64,000 bases of DNA from Echria macrotheca (taxonomy: Eukaryota; Ascomycota; Sordariomycetes; Sordariales; Schizotheciaceae), in assembly GCA_030411725.1 (NCBI GenBank), contig MU839838.1, positions 1,054,001 through 1,118,000 on the forward strand, read 5' to 3'. Of this stretch, positions 21,267 to 32,135 are shown one piece after another. Under the pieces are notes generated by a model. That model had not been told where the DNA came from. It saw nothing but the letters and a program-made list of their open reading frames with translations, and searched no databases. Position 1 is the first letter of the stretch. Every line of letters begins with the position of its first letter. Made by a program: the position numbers and the translations under genes.

Positions 21267-22664
21267 ATGAACAAATCCAATTCCACCACCAAGCGCGGCC
21301 CTGGCGGCCCGTCTGAGCCCGCCAAGAAGGGCAATGACAAGAGTAAGTGCCCTTCCGAATTTCACTTCAAGTCTTTACCCATCTGACACCATTTTCAGAG
21401 CGCCAGAGAATGAACAATGGTGACGCCAATGGCAAAGGCGTGGCGCCCGAGGGCGATGAATTGGTGAGTCTGGCCCTCCCTGCCCGGCATATGTGTCATT
21501 CGGAACGCACAACTTCAACACCTCATCGCTATCAAGGATTTCCCTGGGTTCGGGATTTCCTCTCGGGGTATATTCAGACCTGCTGATCACCCACCATCTG
21601 CGACGCCTCTCTTTCTCCGTCACTGGTCAACCAGTGGCACTCTTTTTGAGATCTCTTTTCGGGAGAGGGTCAGTCAGCTTCGCCATCATCCGGTGGGCAG
21701 ACAGCCCGGTCGGTTTATCCGTTCCGGGTCCTCTGTCCAAGGCTCTGATGACCAGGCCAGGATGGTGCTCAACCGGGCAAGTAGCTGTGTTGGAGAGCCA
21801 CCCAAGTCTCGTCACCCTCACGGGTGCAGGCCGCGCGACCGGATCACCGAGCCGACCCCTTTCAAGTGCTCGGTGTGCAGGTTGGATCCCAGAGTGGGCA
21901 GTGTCAGCGTGGGGGAGCGGCAGCAACGCGCAACAACTGTACTACACACCAAGGGCCTAGGTGTCTCGGCACTGATGACGGCGGATTGGAAAGTAGGAGA
22001 CTGGGTGGTGCTGTTCGGCAGAATGTCACGTCGGGTGGGGCGACTCACACAGCCGAATTTCTCTGCACTAATCACATCGGAGAAGGTAGTGAAACTGAAG
22101 CTGACGGGGCCACAGATTGTCGGGAACAAGCGCACCATCGAGTCCTTGACCAGCGACGTGGCCAAGCTGGTCATTACCGAGACCCAGCCTCGCTTGGAAA
22201 AGATCGTCGACGACAAGATGGACAACAAGATGCACCAGTGGACACAGCGGGAGCGGCTGAACTCTCTAGGCCAGCCGGGACTTTCCATGCCGCCGTGTAC
22301 CCAATGCGAGAAGCATCTCAGAGAGATGACGGCAATGGTTGATCATATGGGGCAGGCTACGCAGATGTCAAGCTGGATCCGGGCGCAGGATGCCATTAAA
22401 GAGGCTGTCCGTCCTGTGGCGATCCAGGCAAACCAGCTGCAGAAAGAATTTGTGGCTGCGGCTCGTGTTCGAAAGGGCATGGTGGAAGACCTCAAGGCCA
22501 CGAGGGCTTGTCTTGATAAGTTGAAGGATGAGTTGAAGGGCGAGGGCAAGGCCGCTCGGTCGGAGGCTGAGGCCCTCAAGGCAGAGATTGATGCACTCAA
22601 GGGAGAGATTGATGCGCTCAAGGCAGAGATTTATGCGCTCAAGGCGGGCAGCGGACGGGGTTGA
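21267..22664 (+). CDS. Coiled-coil protein C, paralog of protein B
   Basis: Exons 21267..21342 and 21399..21463 are well supported (MNKSNSTTKRGPGGPSEPAK, then KRQRMNNGDANGKGVAPEGD; intron GTAAGT-CAG of 56 bp). The second donor is GTGAGT at 21464. The last exon ends at 22664; its start is uncertain. Preferred acceptor at 22115 gives ...DEL-IVGNKRTIESLTSDVAKL and a 229-aa protein with a 652-bp intron; an acceptor at 21536 also keeps frame and gives 422 aa, but the added stretch looks non-coding because several frames are open there. The conserved block HQWTQRERLNSLG...PPCTQCEKHLREMTAMV matches protein B. The C-terminus is a coiled coil built from a 21-base tandem repeat (ALKAEID). Function unknown. 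Confidence 0.6.
22572..22646 (+). repeat. 21-bp tandem repeat encoding one heptad per unit
   Basis: Three full units plus 12 bases of a fourth: GCCCTCAAGGCAGAGATTGA-T and variants. Each unit encodes ALKAEID, exactly one coiled-coil heptad. Confidence 0.92.
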
Positions 22665-23405
22665 GTGTATGTTACTTGGGATCAGGAAGGGGAGCCCGGC
22701 GTTCTGGTAGATACCCAGCGCAAGCATCATGTATTAAAGGCACAGGGGCCCAAATAGAAGGCATTGCGATGAGAACCGAAGGCATTGCGATTAGAACCAA
22801 AGGCGTTACGACGTGAATTTCAGCCCTTTACTCTATGATTAACCGTGTCTGTGTGCCAGGCTCACCTCTGCTGCAGTCCAGGATGCGGCTACCGTACCCT
22901 TTCGCAGCCTTGCCGCAGACAACCGCATGCCCGAGTGTCTTTTCTGATATGCCACTAAATCTCCTCTCGGTCTCTATCAGCAATCAAGCAATACGTTTGG
23001 GTGTTTTTACACGGCCAAACATATAAAGCCCGACCCGTCCAAGTCTCGGACTTGACCGCCTCCCCCCTCGCACTTACATCGCCAAGCCCGGGACGGTAGA
23101 TTCCCTATTTGCTGTCTCGGGTTCTCGGTACGACCCACGTCGTATTATACCGTACAAAGTCCGTAGCGGTTAAAGCCCAGGAAGCGCGAAACAATTTATT
23201 ATACTACCTTGACGCAAAGCACTTTTGCCTCCCAGGTCCGGGCCAGGCAAATATGCTGGAGCATCACCAAAGATGGGAATACAACCCCGGCGTCTAAAAG
23301 CCCCGAAATGACATCCTCAAACTATGAAAAGGACGTAGAGAACGGCAGACAAAAACATAAACGAGTCGTTCCCAAACCTCGTCTTGGTACATGTAAACCG
23401 CCAAA
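22665..23405. other. Intergenic region with GAAGGCATTGCGAT repeats
   Basis: Just past gene C are two close copies of GAAGGCATTGCGATNAGAACC and a third diverged one (22757-22815). The core CGAAGGCATT also occurs, in the same orientation relative to the gene, behind gene B. Near 23040 a CAAGTC-TCG-GACTTG hairpin is present. No gene supported. Confidence 0.5.
22757..22815 (+). repeat. Short tandem repeat, GAAGGCATTGCGAT-type, 3 copies
   Basis: Units GAAGGCATTGCGATGAGAAC, GAAGGCATTGCGATTAGAAC and a diverged AAAGGCGTTACGACGTGAAT, about 20 bases apart. Confidence 0.8.
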
Positions 23406-25380
23406 ATGTGGCTCCTCACGGCGTACCTCCTCGCAAGGACAGCCCAAGCAGCACTGCACTTCGAATCCATCCAGCTCGCGACCCAAGATGTAGACCGTTT
23501 CCGATCCATCGCATTCGCCGACAGACAACAACCCCACCAAACCCCTCAAGCAAAGTGCAAAGCCTGGCCGGGCACGCCAGACTGGCCTTCAGCGTCAGAA
23601 TGGCAAATGTTCAACGCGTCCCTCGACGGCGCGCTGCTCCAGCCAAAGCTCCCCGCCACCGCGGCATGCTACCCGTCCAGCTGGCCCGAGTTCTACGACG
23701 CGGCCAAGTGCTCGTACCTCCTCACGACGGCGATGGGCAACGAGTTTTATACGAATGACCCGCTCACCGTGCTCACGCAGTGGCCGCAGGGCGCGACCTG
23801 CCTGCCGGCGGCCAACGCGACGGGAAACTGTACGCTGGGGGGGTACCCGGTCTACGTGGTGAACGCGACGACGGTCAAGCAGGTGCAGGCCACGGTCAAT
23901 TTTGCGAGGAATAAGAACATCAGGCTGGTGATCAAGTACGCACTCCAAATTGTGTTGGGTTCACCCGTGACATAATGCTAATAATGAGCTCTGCAGAAAT
24001 ACAGGACATGACTTTGGCGGGCGCTCCGTGGGCGCCGGGTCCATCAGCCTCTGGACACACCACCTCCAAGAATTCCAGACCCTTCGCGAGTTCACCAAGA
24101 GCAACTATTCCGGGACGGCTGCCCAATTCGGCTCGGGACTGGAGCAGTGGGAGCTGTTCAACAACATGTACCGATACAACATCACGATGGTGGGCGGCGG
24201 GCTACGCAGCATCGGCGCGAACGGAGGCTGGTTCGCAGGCGGAGGACACGGGAGCCTGGCTTCGTTCTACGGGCTGGCCGCCGACCAGGCTCTCGAGCTC
24301 CACGTCGTGACGGCCGACGGACGGTTCGTCGTGGCAGACGAGGAGAACAACACAGATCTGTTCTTCGCGCTGCGTGGCGGCGGCGGGAGCACATTCGGCG
24401 TCGTGACATCCGTCATCATCAAGACGTACCCGCCGACGACGCTGAGCACGACATACATCGGCATCGCGTGCAATCCGCCCGCGGATACGAACGCGCGGGC
24501 GCGGCTAGCCCCGATCTCGGAATCGACGAACTTTGTCAATGACACGGAACGCTTCTGGACCGCGCTTGACACGTATTTCCGCTTCAAACCGGCGATTGTT
24601 GACGCCGGCGGTGTGGACTGGGACTACCTGTACCCGCTGGGGAACAACTCCTACTCTTTCCGCACCCGTATCAGCTTCGTGAATCTTACGACCGCAGACC
24701 AGGTCGCCGACCATATCAAGCCGCTCATGGACAGCTTCTCCGCCGCCGGATTCAACTTCTTGCCGCTCAATCAGACCGAACTGGTTCCTATCCCGTACGC
24801 GCCAACCTCTCTACAGGGACCGGCGTCCAGCCTCGGTCTGTCGAATACGCGCTACCGGAGCCGACTGATGCCTCGCCGGAACTGGGAGAACGCCGAGCTG
24901 TGGAACAAGACGTTTGCCGCAATCCGGAGCGTAGCCCAGGACGGCGGGTATACCCTGCACAGTCTCGCGATCGGGGCTTCCGAGGCTGTGGCAGGGTGGC
25001 CGGGCCGCAGCGCGGCAGTCAATCCGGCATGGCGGCACGGCGTGCTGCATCTGAGCATGATGACGGCGGAGCCGGCCGGGCTGAGCGCCGCACAGGCTGT
25101 GGAAGAGGAAAAGAATGTTCAGAAATGGGCGAAACGCCTCAGAGACGCTACGCCGGGTGGCGGGAGTTATATGAATGAGGGCGATCCGGGCGAGCCCGAC
25201 TGGCAGCAGTCATTCTTTGGGTCGAACTACGAGCGGCTTCTTCAAATCAAGAGGGCACGAGATCCTTGGGGAGTCTTTTGGGCGCAGACGACTGTCGGGA
25301 GCGAGGCGTGGGAGGTTGTTACGCTTGATGGGTATCCTAGGAGTCAGAATGGGAGATTGTGTAAGACGGGGGAAAGTTAG
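23406..25380 (+). CDS. Secreted FAD-linked oxidoreductase (BBE-like, isoamyl-alcohol-oxidase type)
   Basis: Model join(23406..23935, 23997..25380), 637 aa; the 61-bp intron (GTACGC-CAG) joins ...NIRLVIK to NTGHDFGGRSVGAGSISLWT. Signal peptide MWLLTAYLLARTAQA, then Asn-glycosylation sequons. FAD-binding PCMH-type domain: TGHDFGGRS (His about 181), GGLRSIGANGGWFAGGGHGS and LFFALRGGGGSTFGVVTSV. C-terminal BBE domain: SYMNEGDPGEPDWQQSFFGS, YERLLQIKRARDPWGVFWAQ. The family oxidises alcohols, sugars or biosynthetic intermediates with O2 outside the cell. The usual second flavin-linking Cys is not obvious, so attachment may be through His only. A SAM methyltransferase follows 435 bases on in the same direction; a joint pathway is speculative. 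Confidence 0.9.
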
Positions 25381-25814
25381 GGTCGATATTGCTTTCTCCG
25401 AACGACCGAATCACATCGCAGATGGAGCCATATGTAAAACGTCTTTGTACACAGGCAAGACTCACTCACAGGATAACGGGGGACTGCAATATGCGTGAAG
25501 CAGGATTTTGTCTGAGGCGAGCCACTTCCCAAATTCCCATAGAGCCGGGTCGACAGAAGCTTTTTGGTGGGGTAAGTGCTTTGCAATTGTTGTTCACGCG
25601 GCAGGAGCCACTGTGGTGATGATCGGATGCTCGGAAGGCAACCGCAAACCAGGGCAGCTTCCAGGCGGGAACCTCAGCGATATCGGCACCAAACAGCAGC
25701 TATTTCTACGTGACATCACCGCTCGCTCCCTTTCTCCAACAAAGAACTCCAAGCCTCAATCACAACAACCCATAATAACACACATCTCTGCCCGTCATTT
25801 TCACGCTATCAAAA
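25381..25814. other. Spacer between FAD oxidase and methyltransferase genes
   Basis: Tandem gene spacer, presumed terminator and promoter. Nothing distinct seen. Confidence 0.5.
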
Positions 25815-26639
25815 ATGGCCACCTCTTCCCAAACCAACTACATCCACGGCCACCCCCCTGAAGTCCTAAAAGCCCACGCACACCGCACCGCCGCCCGCGA
25901 CGCCGCCTACCTCGCCCCCCACATCAGGCGGGACTCCAAGATCCTCGACATCGGCTGCGGCCCGGGCACCATCTCGGCCGACTTCGCCGCGCTGGCGCCC
26001 GAAGGCAGCGTCGTGTGCTTCGAGATCAGCGAGGCCGCGCTGGCTACGGCGCGGACGACGTTTGCCTCGCGGGATTTGTATAATGCCGACTTCGTCCGGG
26101 GCGACGCGACGAAGCTGCCGTTCGAGGACGGCTCGTTCGACATCGTGCACGCGCACCAGGTGCTGATCCACCTGCCGGACCCGGTCGCCGCGCTCCGCGA
26201 GATGCGGCGCGTGACGAAGCCGGGCGGTGGGCTCGTGGCGAGCAAGGACATGATCATGGCGTCGGTCAATTGGTATCCGCCGGACCCGCGGCTCGATGTC
26301 TGGCGGGATGGGATTACCGGCACGATTGCGGAGACGGGGGCGGATCCGGAGATGGGCAGGAGGTTGAAGGCTGCGGCGTTGGAGGCTGGGTTTGATGAGG
26401 AGCGGATTCGGGTTGGGGCGAGCTGTTGGAGCTTTGCGGATAGGGAGGATGTTCGGTTCTGGGGGAGCAGTTGTCGGGATAGGATGGCTGAGGGGACGGA
26501 GATCAGGGGCCGCATTGTTCGGGGCGGCTACGCGACTGAGGACGAGGTTGATGGGTTCGTGGCGGCGTGTTCAGAGTGGCTTGACACGAAGGGGGCTTGG
26601 TATGGGTGCATGAATGGGGAGTTGTTGGCTTGGAAGTAA
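25815..26639 (+). CDS. Class I SAM-dependent methyltransferase (UbiE-like)
   Basis: 274 aa, no intron. Motif I ILDIGCGPGTISADFAA (about residues 42-58) binds SAM; motif II VVCFEISEAAL; the motif III/IV region shows DATKLPFEDGSFDIVHAHQV, LIHLPDPVAALREMRRVTKP and GGGLVASKD. This is the standard order of the UbiE/COQ5-type Methyltransf_11 fold. The C-terminal third varies and sets substrate, which cannot be read here. Cytosolic, no targeting signal. ATG context AAAAATGGCC is good. Many fungal relatives act on small molecules; none of the usual cluster core enzymes is nearby. Confidence 0.88.
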   Translation: MATSSQTNYIHGHPPEVLKAHAHRTAARDAAYLAPHIRRDSKILDIGCGPGTISADFAALAPEGSVVCFEISEAALATARTTFASRDLYNADFVRGDATKLPFEDGSFDIVHAHQVLIHLPDPVAALREMRRVTKPGGGLVASKDMIMASVNWYPPDPRLDVWRDGITGTIAETGADPEMGRRLKAAALEAGFDEERIRVGASCWSFADREDVRFWGSSCRDRMAEGTEIRGRIVRGGYATEDEVDGFVAACSEWLDTKGAWYGCMNGELLAWK

Positions 26640-26854
26640 ACAATGGGTATCAGACTGGGTATGGGTATAATTATGTACGTATTATGCGGCATGCTACATG
26701 ATGTTCAGCTAAGTTCAGCTCTTCTGCCGGGAACCATCGAAGCCGACACAACGCTTAGCCCTCAAAGATATATCTCATCTCTCTCATCGAACAAGCCCAC
26801 GTCCCAACGAGTCTTCCTTCAGGTTATCAATCCCACAGCCGCTTCACCTAGCAC

Positions 26855-27314
26855 TCAAGCAACACAGTGCTGCGACTAAACGAGGTTAGCATCAAGACAA
26901 CTGGGCATATTTGCGATACTTACTCCAGTGCAGGTGCCATAGGCGACAATGAGCTGGTTAGACCACGGGTTTTCGGCACTAGGCCACGGCGTCTTCACGC
27001 AAAGTGCGTAGTCCGCTGCCCCGCCACCCTGTTTATCATGTGTGTCAGTTGCAAATTCTCTAGGGACAATAAGATCGGGGACTGAACTGAACACCTACCG
27101 TGACGGACATGCATGCTGACTTGAGACAGTTGCAAGCACATAGGGGACGGTTGAAAGGGTCGATGATGTATCCCGGATCATCTCCACTCGGCTCGATCAG
27201 GACGCATTTATTCGGGGGCCGAGGAGAGCCTGTTTGGCGGGGTTCCATTACGGGAGTTGCCACTGCGGAGGCTACCAGCAGGGCGGTGGCGACGGCGACG
27301 ATGTTGCGAAGCAT
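26855..27314 (-). CDS. Small secreted cysteine-rich protein (candidate effector)
   Basis: Model complement(join(26855..26875, 26924..27028, 27099..27314)), 113 aa. Introns of 70 bp (27029..27098, GTAGGT-CAG) and 48 bp (26876..26923, GTAAGT-TAG) keep frame; the last exon is only six codons (SQHCVA). Signal peptide MLRNIVAVATALLVASAVA, then a possible Kex2-type dibasic-poor pro-segment TPVMEPRQ. Mature part has eight Cys, including a CACNC cluster (PLCACNCLKSACMSV) and single Cys in YALCVKTPW and YGTCTG, consistent with four disulphides. Small size, export and Cys content fit effector-like or antimicrobial-like proteins; no known family recognised. A TATAAAA box lies 84 bases upstream. Confidence 0.78.
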
Positions 27315-27397
27315 TGTTGTGTTTTTGTGTGTCTGGGGGAGATGATCCGAGGGAGGGTGTCGAGTAATTCTACGAAAACATCGGTCCCAAGGAGAGA

Positions 27398-27404
27398 TTT
27401 TATA
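27398..27404 (-). promoter_or_regulatory. TATA box of the cysteine-rich secreted protein gene
   Basis: TATAAAA on the minus strand, 84 bases before the ATG at 27314. Confidence 0.5.
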
Positions 27405-27825
27405 TCCAAAGTCAGAAAAAGGGGGTAAAGTAGCTGGTGACACAGAAATCCCCAAGACCTCGTATAATTGTTTTTTGATCCTACCAGGCAGGTACGGATA
27501 TCGCCAGGGCATAGCCACAGGCGGAGATGGGGTTGTCAGCCTGGAGTTGGTGCCCTGTGCCGCCCAGGCGCGGCCGCAAAATGGCACAGCAGCATTTCGC
27601 CGGAACGCACAACGGGTCCTGATTGGGCTCGTCGGACGGCGCAAATGAGGTTATAATATCATCAGCTGAAGCGAACCACCTTTCTTAGGAGGCAAGGAGG
27701 CAATGCCTTGGGTCGCTTCGTGAACAAGCTTTGGACAATTCACGGTAATAATTTGAAGGCGGAGGGGTTGTGCTGTGTTCAGCGGCGCAACGCAAACAAA
27801 TGTCGTTCGGAATTCCGCCGATGGC

Positions 27826-27842
27826 TTTTTTTTTTTTTTTTT
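27826..27842 (+). repeat. Poly(T) run
   Basis: Seventeen consecutive T, isolated; read from the other strand it could be an old retroposed poly(A) tail, but no element is recognisable beside it. Confidence 0.9.
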
Positions 27843-30800
27843 CGTTTCAAATGCGGTCTTGGTTACAGTAGGAATGTATCGTTGAGTCTATCGACTGAAT
27901 TACCTAGTCAGGTGGGTATGCAGGAGCCAGATGTCATGTGCTTGGCGGCTTGGAATTCCGCCATGTCTGGATGGCCACGACGCTGCTTTGAGTCATTTGC
28001 GTATTGAATCCCTGGCCCGGACCCTTATGACTGTTTGGATTGTCTAATACGCAGTTTTCAATGTTGCAATGTCCAGGCAGAGAGTACCATGTGTTGTCAT
28101 GGAAGGATTGTAGGAAGTCAATACGATGGAGTTTTGAGTCATGCCAACCTGTTGTGTCCCTACCATTCTCCAAGACTCGGACATTCCGGGATGCCAGGCA
28201 TCATATCATGGCTGTATCAAACAAACCGTGGACCAATGTCAAGCAAGGGTGGAGGACTTCGCAGTCATACAGACATACAAACCAGGGATCGCTTGTGATG
28301 ATTTGAAAGTGTCTCCGGCGAAACTCTGAGCACCCGATGCTTGCAACGATGGAAAAGTCGTTCCTGTTGAGGGAGGTAACGGTGAACAAGAGATCATGGC
28401 TGCTTGAGGGTAGTGATGACATACGATAGCTATGAGTAAGAGTAACGGGGGCGACAGCTCTGGTTCAGACTGGTTGATGCCAATGTCCTCAGGTGTACGA
28501 CAAACCACCCAGACGATGTGCATCCCGTTCGAGGGAACTGTAAATTGCTATTCTCACAAGTTCGGTTCCCCAATGTCGGGATCTAGTATTTTATGTGTGG
28601 TTCATAGCCTGCGCCACGTATGGAGAGTGTCTCGAGGTTCTTCTTGGATTTGTGTCTGTCACTGCAGCTAGCTCAGCGCTACGACGACTACGCCACGTTC
28701 CACAAAAGAATACAAATCAATTAAGCAGACAGCTCAATTGGTTCCAGCGCTCTATGGTGCTCGTTACGGCCAGGGCCGTAACAGTCGGGATCTGAGATGA
28801 GGACCAAGGATTAGTCTGGGTTGTCTGCAGTTCCGAAGATGTGGTTGAGGCGTCATCGTCAAGGTCAACAACCTGATGGAATGGTAACATTGAGCGACTG
28901 CTGACCGGGCTCGATATGTCCGGGCTTTGTGTGCAGAAAGTGCATCATGGCGATATTCCCTGTCACGTTGAACCACGCAAGCGTGCAAGGACTATTGCGG
29001 TGCTGAGGTGCATATTCCAATGTAATCGCCATTCACCAACCTAACCTAACAACGGATTGAGAGGGTTCCCTGTCTTCTGCATGTCGCCTACATAGAGCGT
29101 CTTTGCAGACGGGATTACGCAGCTGGTGGCTGGGCCTTCTCTCGAGCGCTTTGTCCCCAAAATCCGACGCATGCGCCGATAACGCCCAGAACTGCAGGAC
29201 CCACGTGATATGGCGTCTTGTAGACCGGAAGATGACCCATGATGGTTGATCTTGGATGGTTTTGGCGATTGCACCCAGCGGAGACTGTGGGGCAGGAGAT
29301 CGGAAGGACCCGACTCTGGGGAAATTCTCATCGAGGGCCAAGCAGATCTTTTGATGCAAGACACCACGCAGAGTTCCAAAGATCGGCGTTGCGGGGATGG
29401 TGTCTGGGATGACAGTGATCAGCACCAGATTTTACCCGATCCAAACAAAAAGAAAGGAGTTTTCCGTCCTGCTCGTGGGATCGAAACCAGCGACATCACC
29501 GGTCTCAAAACGAAACGGTCTGAAATAGCTCGAGCTGAAGCGCTTTTTGCGAGGAACTGCATGACTCTTGTTCCCCTGACGAGATCTTCATGCGAGCCAG
29601 TCGGATTGGGAGCCTCGGGCCGGAGCTCGAGCAGAGGCTGCAGTTCGCAGTGTGAAAGAATGGTCAGTGCCCCGCTAACCAAATCCTGCAGATGCGCTCC
29701 CGCCATTCCGTCCTACCTTCCTCCAATCCTCCTTTCCTCGTTATCATTTGACTCTCTGCTGGCCCCTGCCATCGTCCATCAATTCAAGGAGACGCACAGT
29801 TCCCCTGCTTTTCCGCAGCGATACCTTCATAGTGATAACGACCGAGCGATTGCAGGATGCAGTGGCACAGACCTCGAGCGATTTTCGACGAGAAGACGCT
29901 TGTTCACCGGCCCGCGACGACCAGTCCCAACGTTATTTCGCGGGTTCTCCATACCAAGACGGCTGCGAAATCTTAGCAAGCGACGGCGTACCAGTAGAAA
30001 TGGGGCAGATACAACATGCCAGCCTGCCAGGAGTCGATGCGCCAAGCATCCCATCCTGCGCCCTGTGGCTGGGATTCCCCGGAATGCCATCTGGTCTTGA
30101 CACCCAGTTGGAAACCAGCCCAGCGTCTTGGAAATGCTTTCTTCTTTCGATCATCTCTCGGCCTTCCACGCAGCACCCACAAACATCTCACCCAAGCCCT
30201 TTGCATGAACTGCCGATCAGTGCGGTCATCCCGTATCTTCCCCCCTCTCGGACCAACGACGCAGGATCACCACCTCCTGCAACAGCGTCGCAGCCCGCCC
30301 AAGGATAAAGTGGCGACAAACCATAAAGGCCAAAGCGCATCAGCAGCCCCGGCAAAAGACCGCCGAAGCCACCAACACACCTCCTCCCGCCCCCGGTTTC
30401 TCGTCCACTTAAGGCAAGACGTGACCCACGAGCGTCCCGCGGTTCCTGAAGCAAATGCTCGTGCGCGCTGCATTGGGATTAGAAGGTGCTCTAGCACGCA
30501 TCGTTAGCTTCTTATCAACGGCCAGACCAGTCAAGCTTTGGCGATGTCCCCGAAACAATATCATTACACAGGAGGGGCATACGAATGGCTGAGACTCTGT
30601 CTGCAGGCGGTGGGAAAGCAGAAATAGCTGCCCTCCCCTGAACCTGCGAGCCCATGCATTGATTCAAGGCCCACTCCCAGGACGACTCAATCTCGAATTG
30701 CGCCAGCGCGAGGATCGCCGGGCCAGATTGGACTGTCTGGGCCTTTTGTTCTGCGTTTCACCACACCAGCTGAGGACCTTTTAATCCCCCGCCCTCCGCC

Positions 30801-30856
30801 GCTGCGCGTGCACTCCACCAGCCACAGACATCTTCCATCCAGCAACGATAGACGCC

Positions 30857-32135
30857 ATGTCTGGCAATAGCGACTCCGGGGGGCTCCCGATCACCGGCAG
30901 CTCCGGCCCCGACTCTGGCGGACTCCCCATCAACGGCACGGGGGGCGGGGCGGGACAGGCTCCCGAATTTATCCCCGTATCGGATTGGGCGGCGTACTGT
31001 GCGCGAATCTTCATCGGCTCGACCTCGACGCTGCTGCTGTTATGCATCATCACGTTCTGCACCCGCATGTACCAACGAGTGCGCCCGGTATGGAAGGTTG
31101 GGCTTGATGATTACTGCATTGCTGCTGGATTTGTAGGTGGACACAGAAACTTGGATGCCATTCTCAGCTAATTATCCCTAGATCCTCAGTATTACCGACT
31201 GGGGCATGCTCCTAGGCCTCATGATCCCACAACCCGGCCTTGTTCCCATCTCGTTTACCATCAGCGCGGCAAAGAACAGCTGGTTGGCGATTGGCATCTG
31301 GGGCATGTCGATGACATTCATCAAGGCGTCAATTGCGCTCACATTGCTTCGCATCCAGGGCAAGTCCAAAGCTTGGCGCATCTTTCTCTTCAGTATCATC
31401 GCCCTCCAGACGCTGTACGGCGTGCTGAATATCTTCTTCAACCTCCTGATTGCCTGCCGCCCTCTCGAAAAGGCCTGGAATACGTTTGCCGACGGCGAAT
31501 GTGTCTCGTACGAGGTTCAGCGCATCGTGTCGAACATCGGGTCCGCCATCAACATTGTGACTGACGTGCTTTTGTCACTTTGCCCCGCGCTCTTCCTGCA
31601 CAAGCTCAACCGCCCGTTGCGGGAACGGATCTTCATCTGCATTCTGATGGGCCTCGGTCTGTTCGCCTCGGTTTCGTCCATCCTCAAGACGGTCGTTGTT
31701 CGGAAGTACGGCGATCCCACAGTTCAGGATGACTTCCTGGCCATGGGAATCACCATCTCCACCTACACCGTGCTCGAGCAGTTTACCGGCATCCTCGCCG
31801 CTTGCGTCCCAGCCATGAAGGGCATTCTCCAGTCTTGTCTCGGCAGGATGGGTGTTTCTCTTTCCGATTCGCGGCCCAATCCATCTGGTTACTACGCTCG
31901 CTCGGGTGGCGTCTCCGCTGTGAACAACCGCAACGGCGGGCAGGCCGGATCGCGCTATGCCCGGCGGGCCCAGGATGATTTGGATGATGAGGAGAAGTAC
32001 CTTGAGATGCCCGAGCTGCGACGGAACCAGTCGGCTTCAAAGTCTTCAAACGCCGGGTCGGGCTCGTACCGCGAAGACGACAAGGGGGCTGCCGTTTCGA
32101 TAGAGGTCATGAGGGTTCCGAAGCACACTGTATGA
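30857..32135 (+). CDS. PTH11-like integral membrane protein (rhodopsin-type domain)
   Basis: Model join(30857..31132, 31182..32135), 409 aa; intron 49 bp (GTAGGT-TAG), phase 0. Exon 1 ends RVRPVWKVGLDDYCIAAGF, the hallmark basic-Asp-Asp loop of the fungal rhodopsin-domain family. Seven hydrophobic helices can be laid out (starting STLLLLCIITFC; later WLAIGIWGMSMTFIKASIAL, IFLFSIIALQTLYGVLNIFF, IVTDVLLSLCPALFL, IFICILMGLGLFASVSSI, FTGILAACVPAMK), with the ACRPLEKAWN loop typical of the family. The tail of about 100 residues is charged and disordered. No CFEM domain at the N-terminus; instead a Gly/Ser/Pro-rich 40-residue stretch with an imperfect SGGLPI repeat. Predicted plasma-membrane receptor; ligand unknown. 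Confidence 0.85.

Larger units (their letters stand above)
27315..30856. other. Gene desert of 3.5 kb
   Basis: No supported gene between the cysteine-rich protein and the PTH11-like receptor, both of which point away from it. Long open frames at 29246-30308 on several frames lack protein character. A 17-base T run is at 27826-27842. The last few hundred bases should be the receptor promoter and leader. Confidence 0.5.

Noticed and set aside
23406..26639. Secondary-metabolite cluster formed by FAD oxidase and methyltransferase
   Set aside because: No polyketide synthase, peptide synthetase, terpene cyclase or dedicated transporter is in the window; two adjacent enzymes are not enough.
29470..29540. 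tRNA-like segment on the minus strand (GGTTTCGATCCCACGAGC with a matching GCTCGAG)
   Set aside because: The acceptor stem almost pairs, but the T-arm does not pair and the anticodon loop has the wrong size; not a tRNA.
29246..30308. Overlapping plus-strand open frames of 284 and 186 aa
   Set aside because: Several frames are open at once, composition is Arg/Ser/Pro-rich, and no splice-consistent gene or domain emerges.
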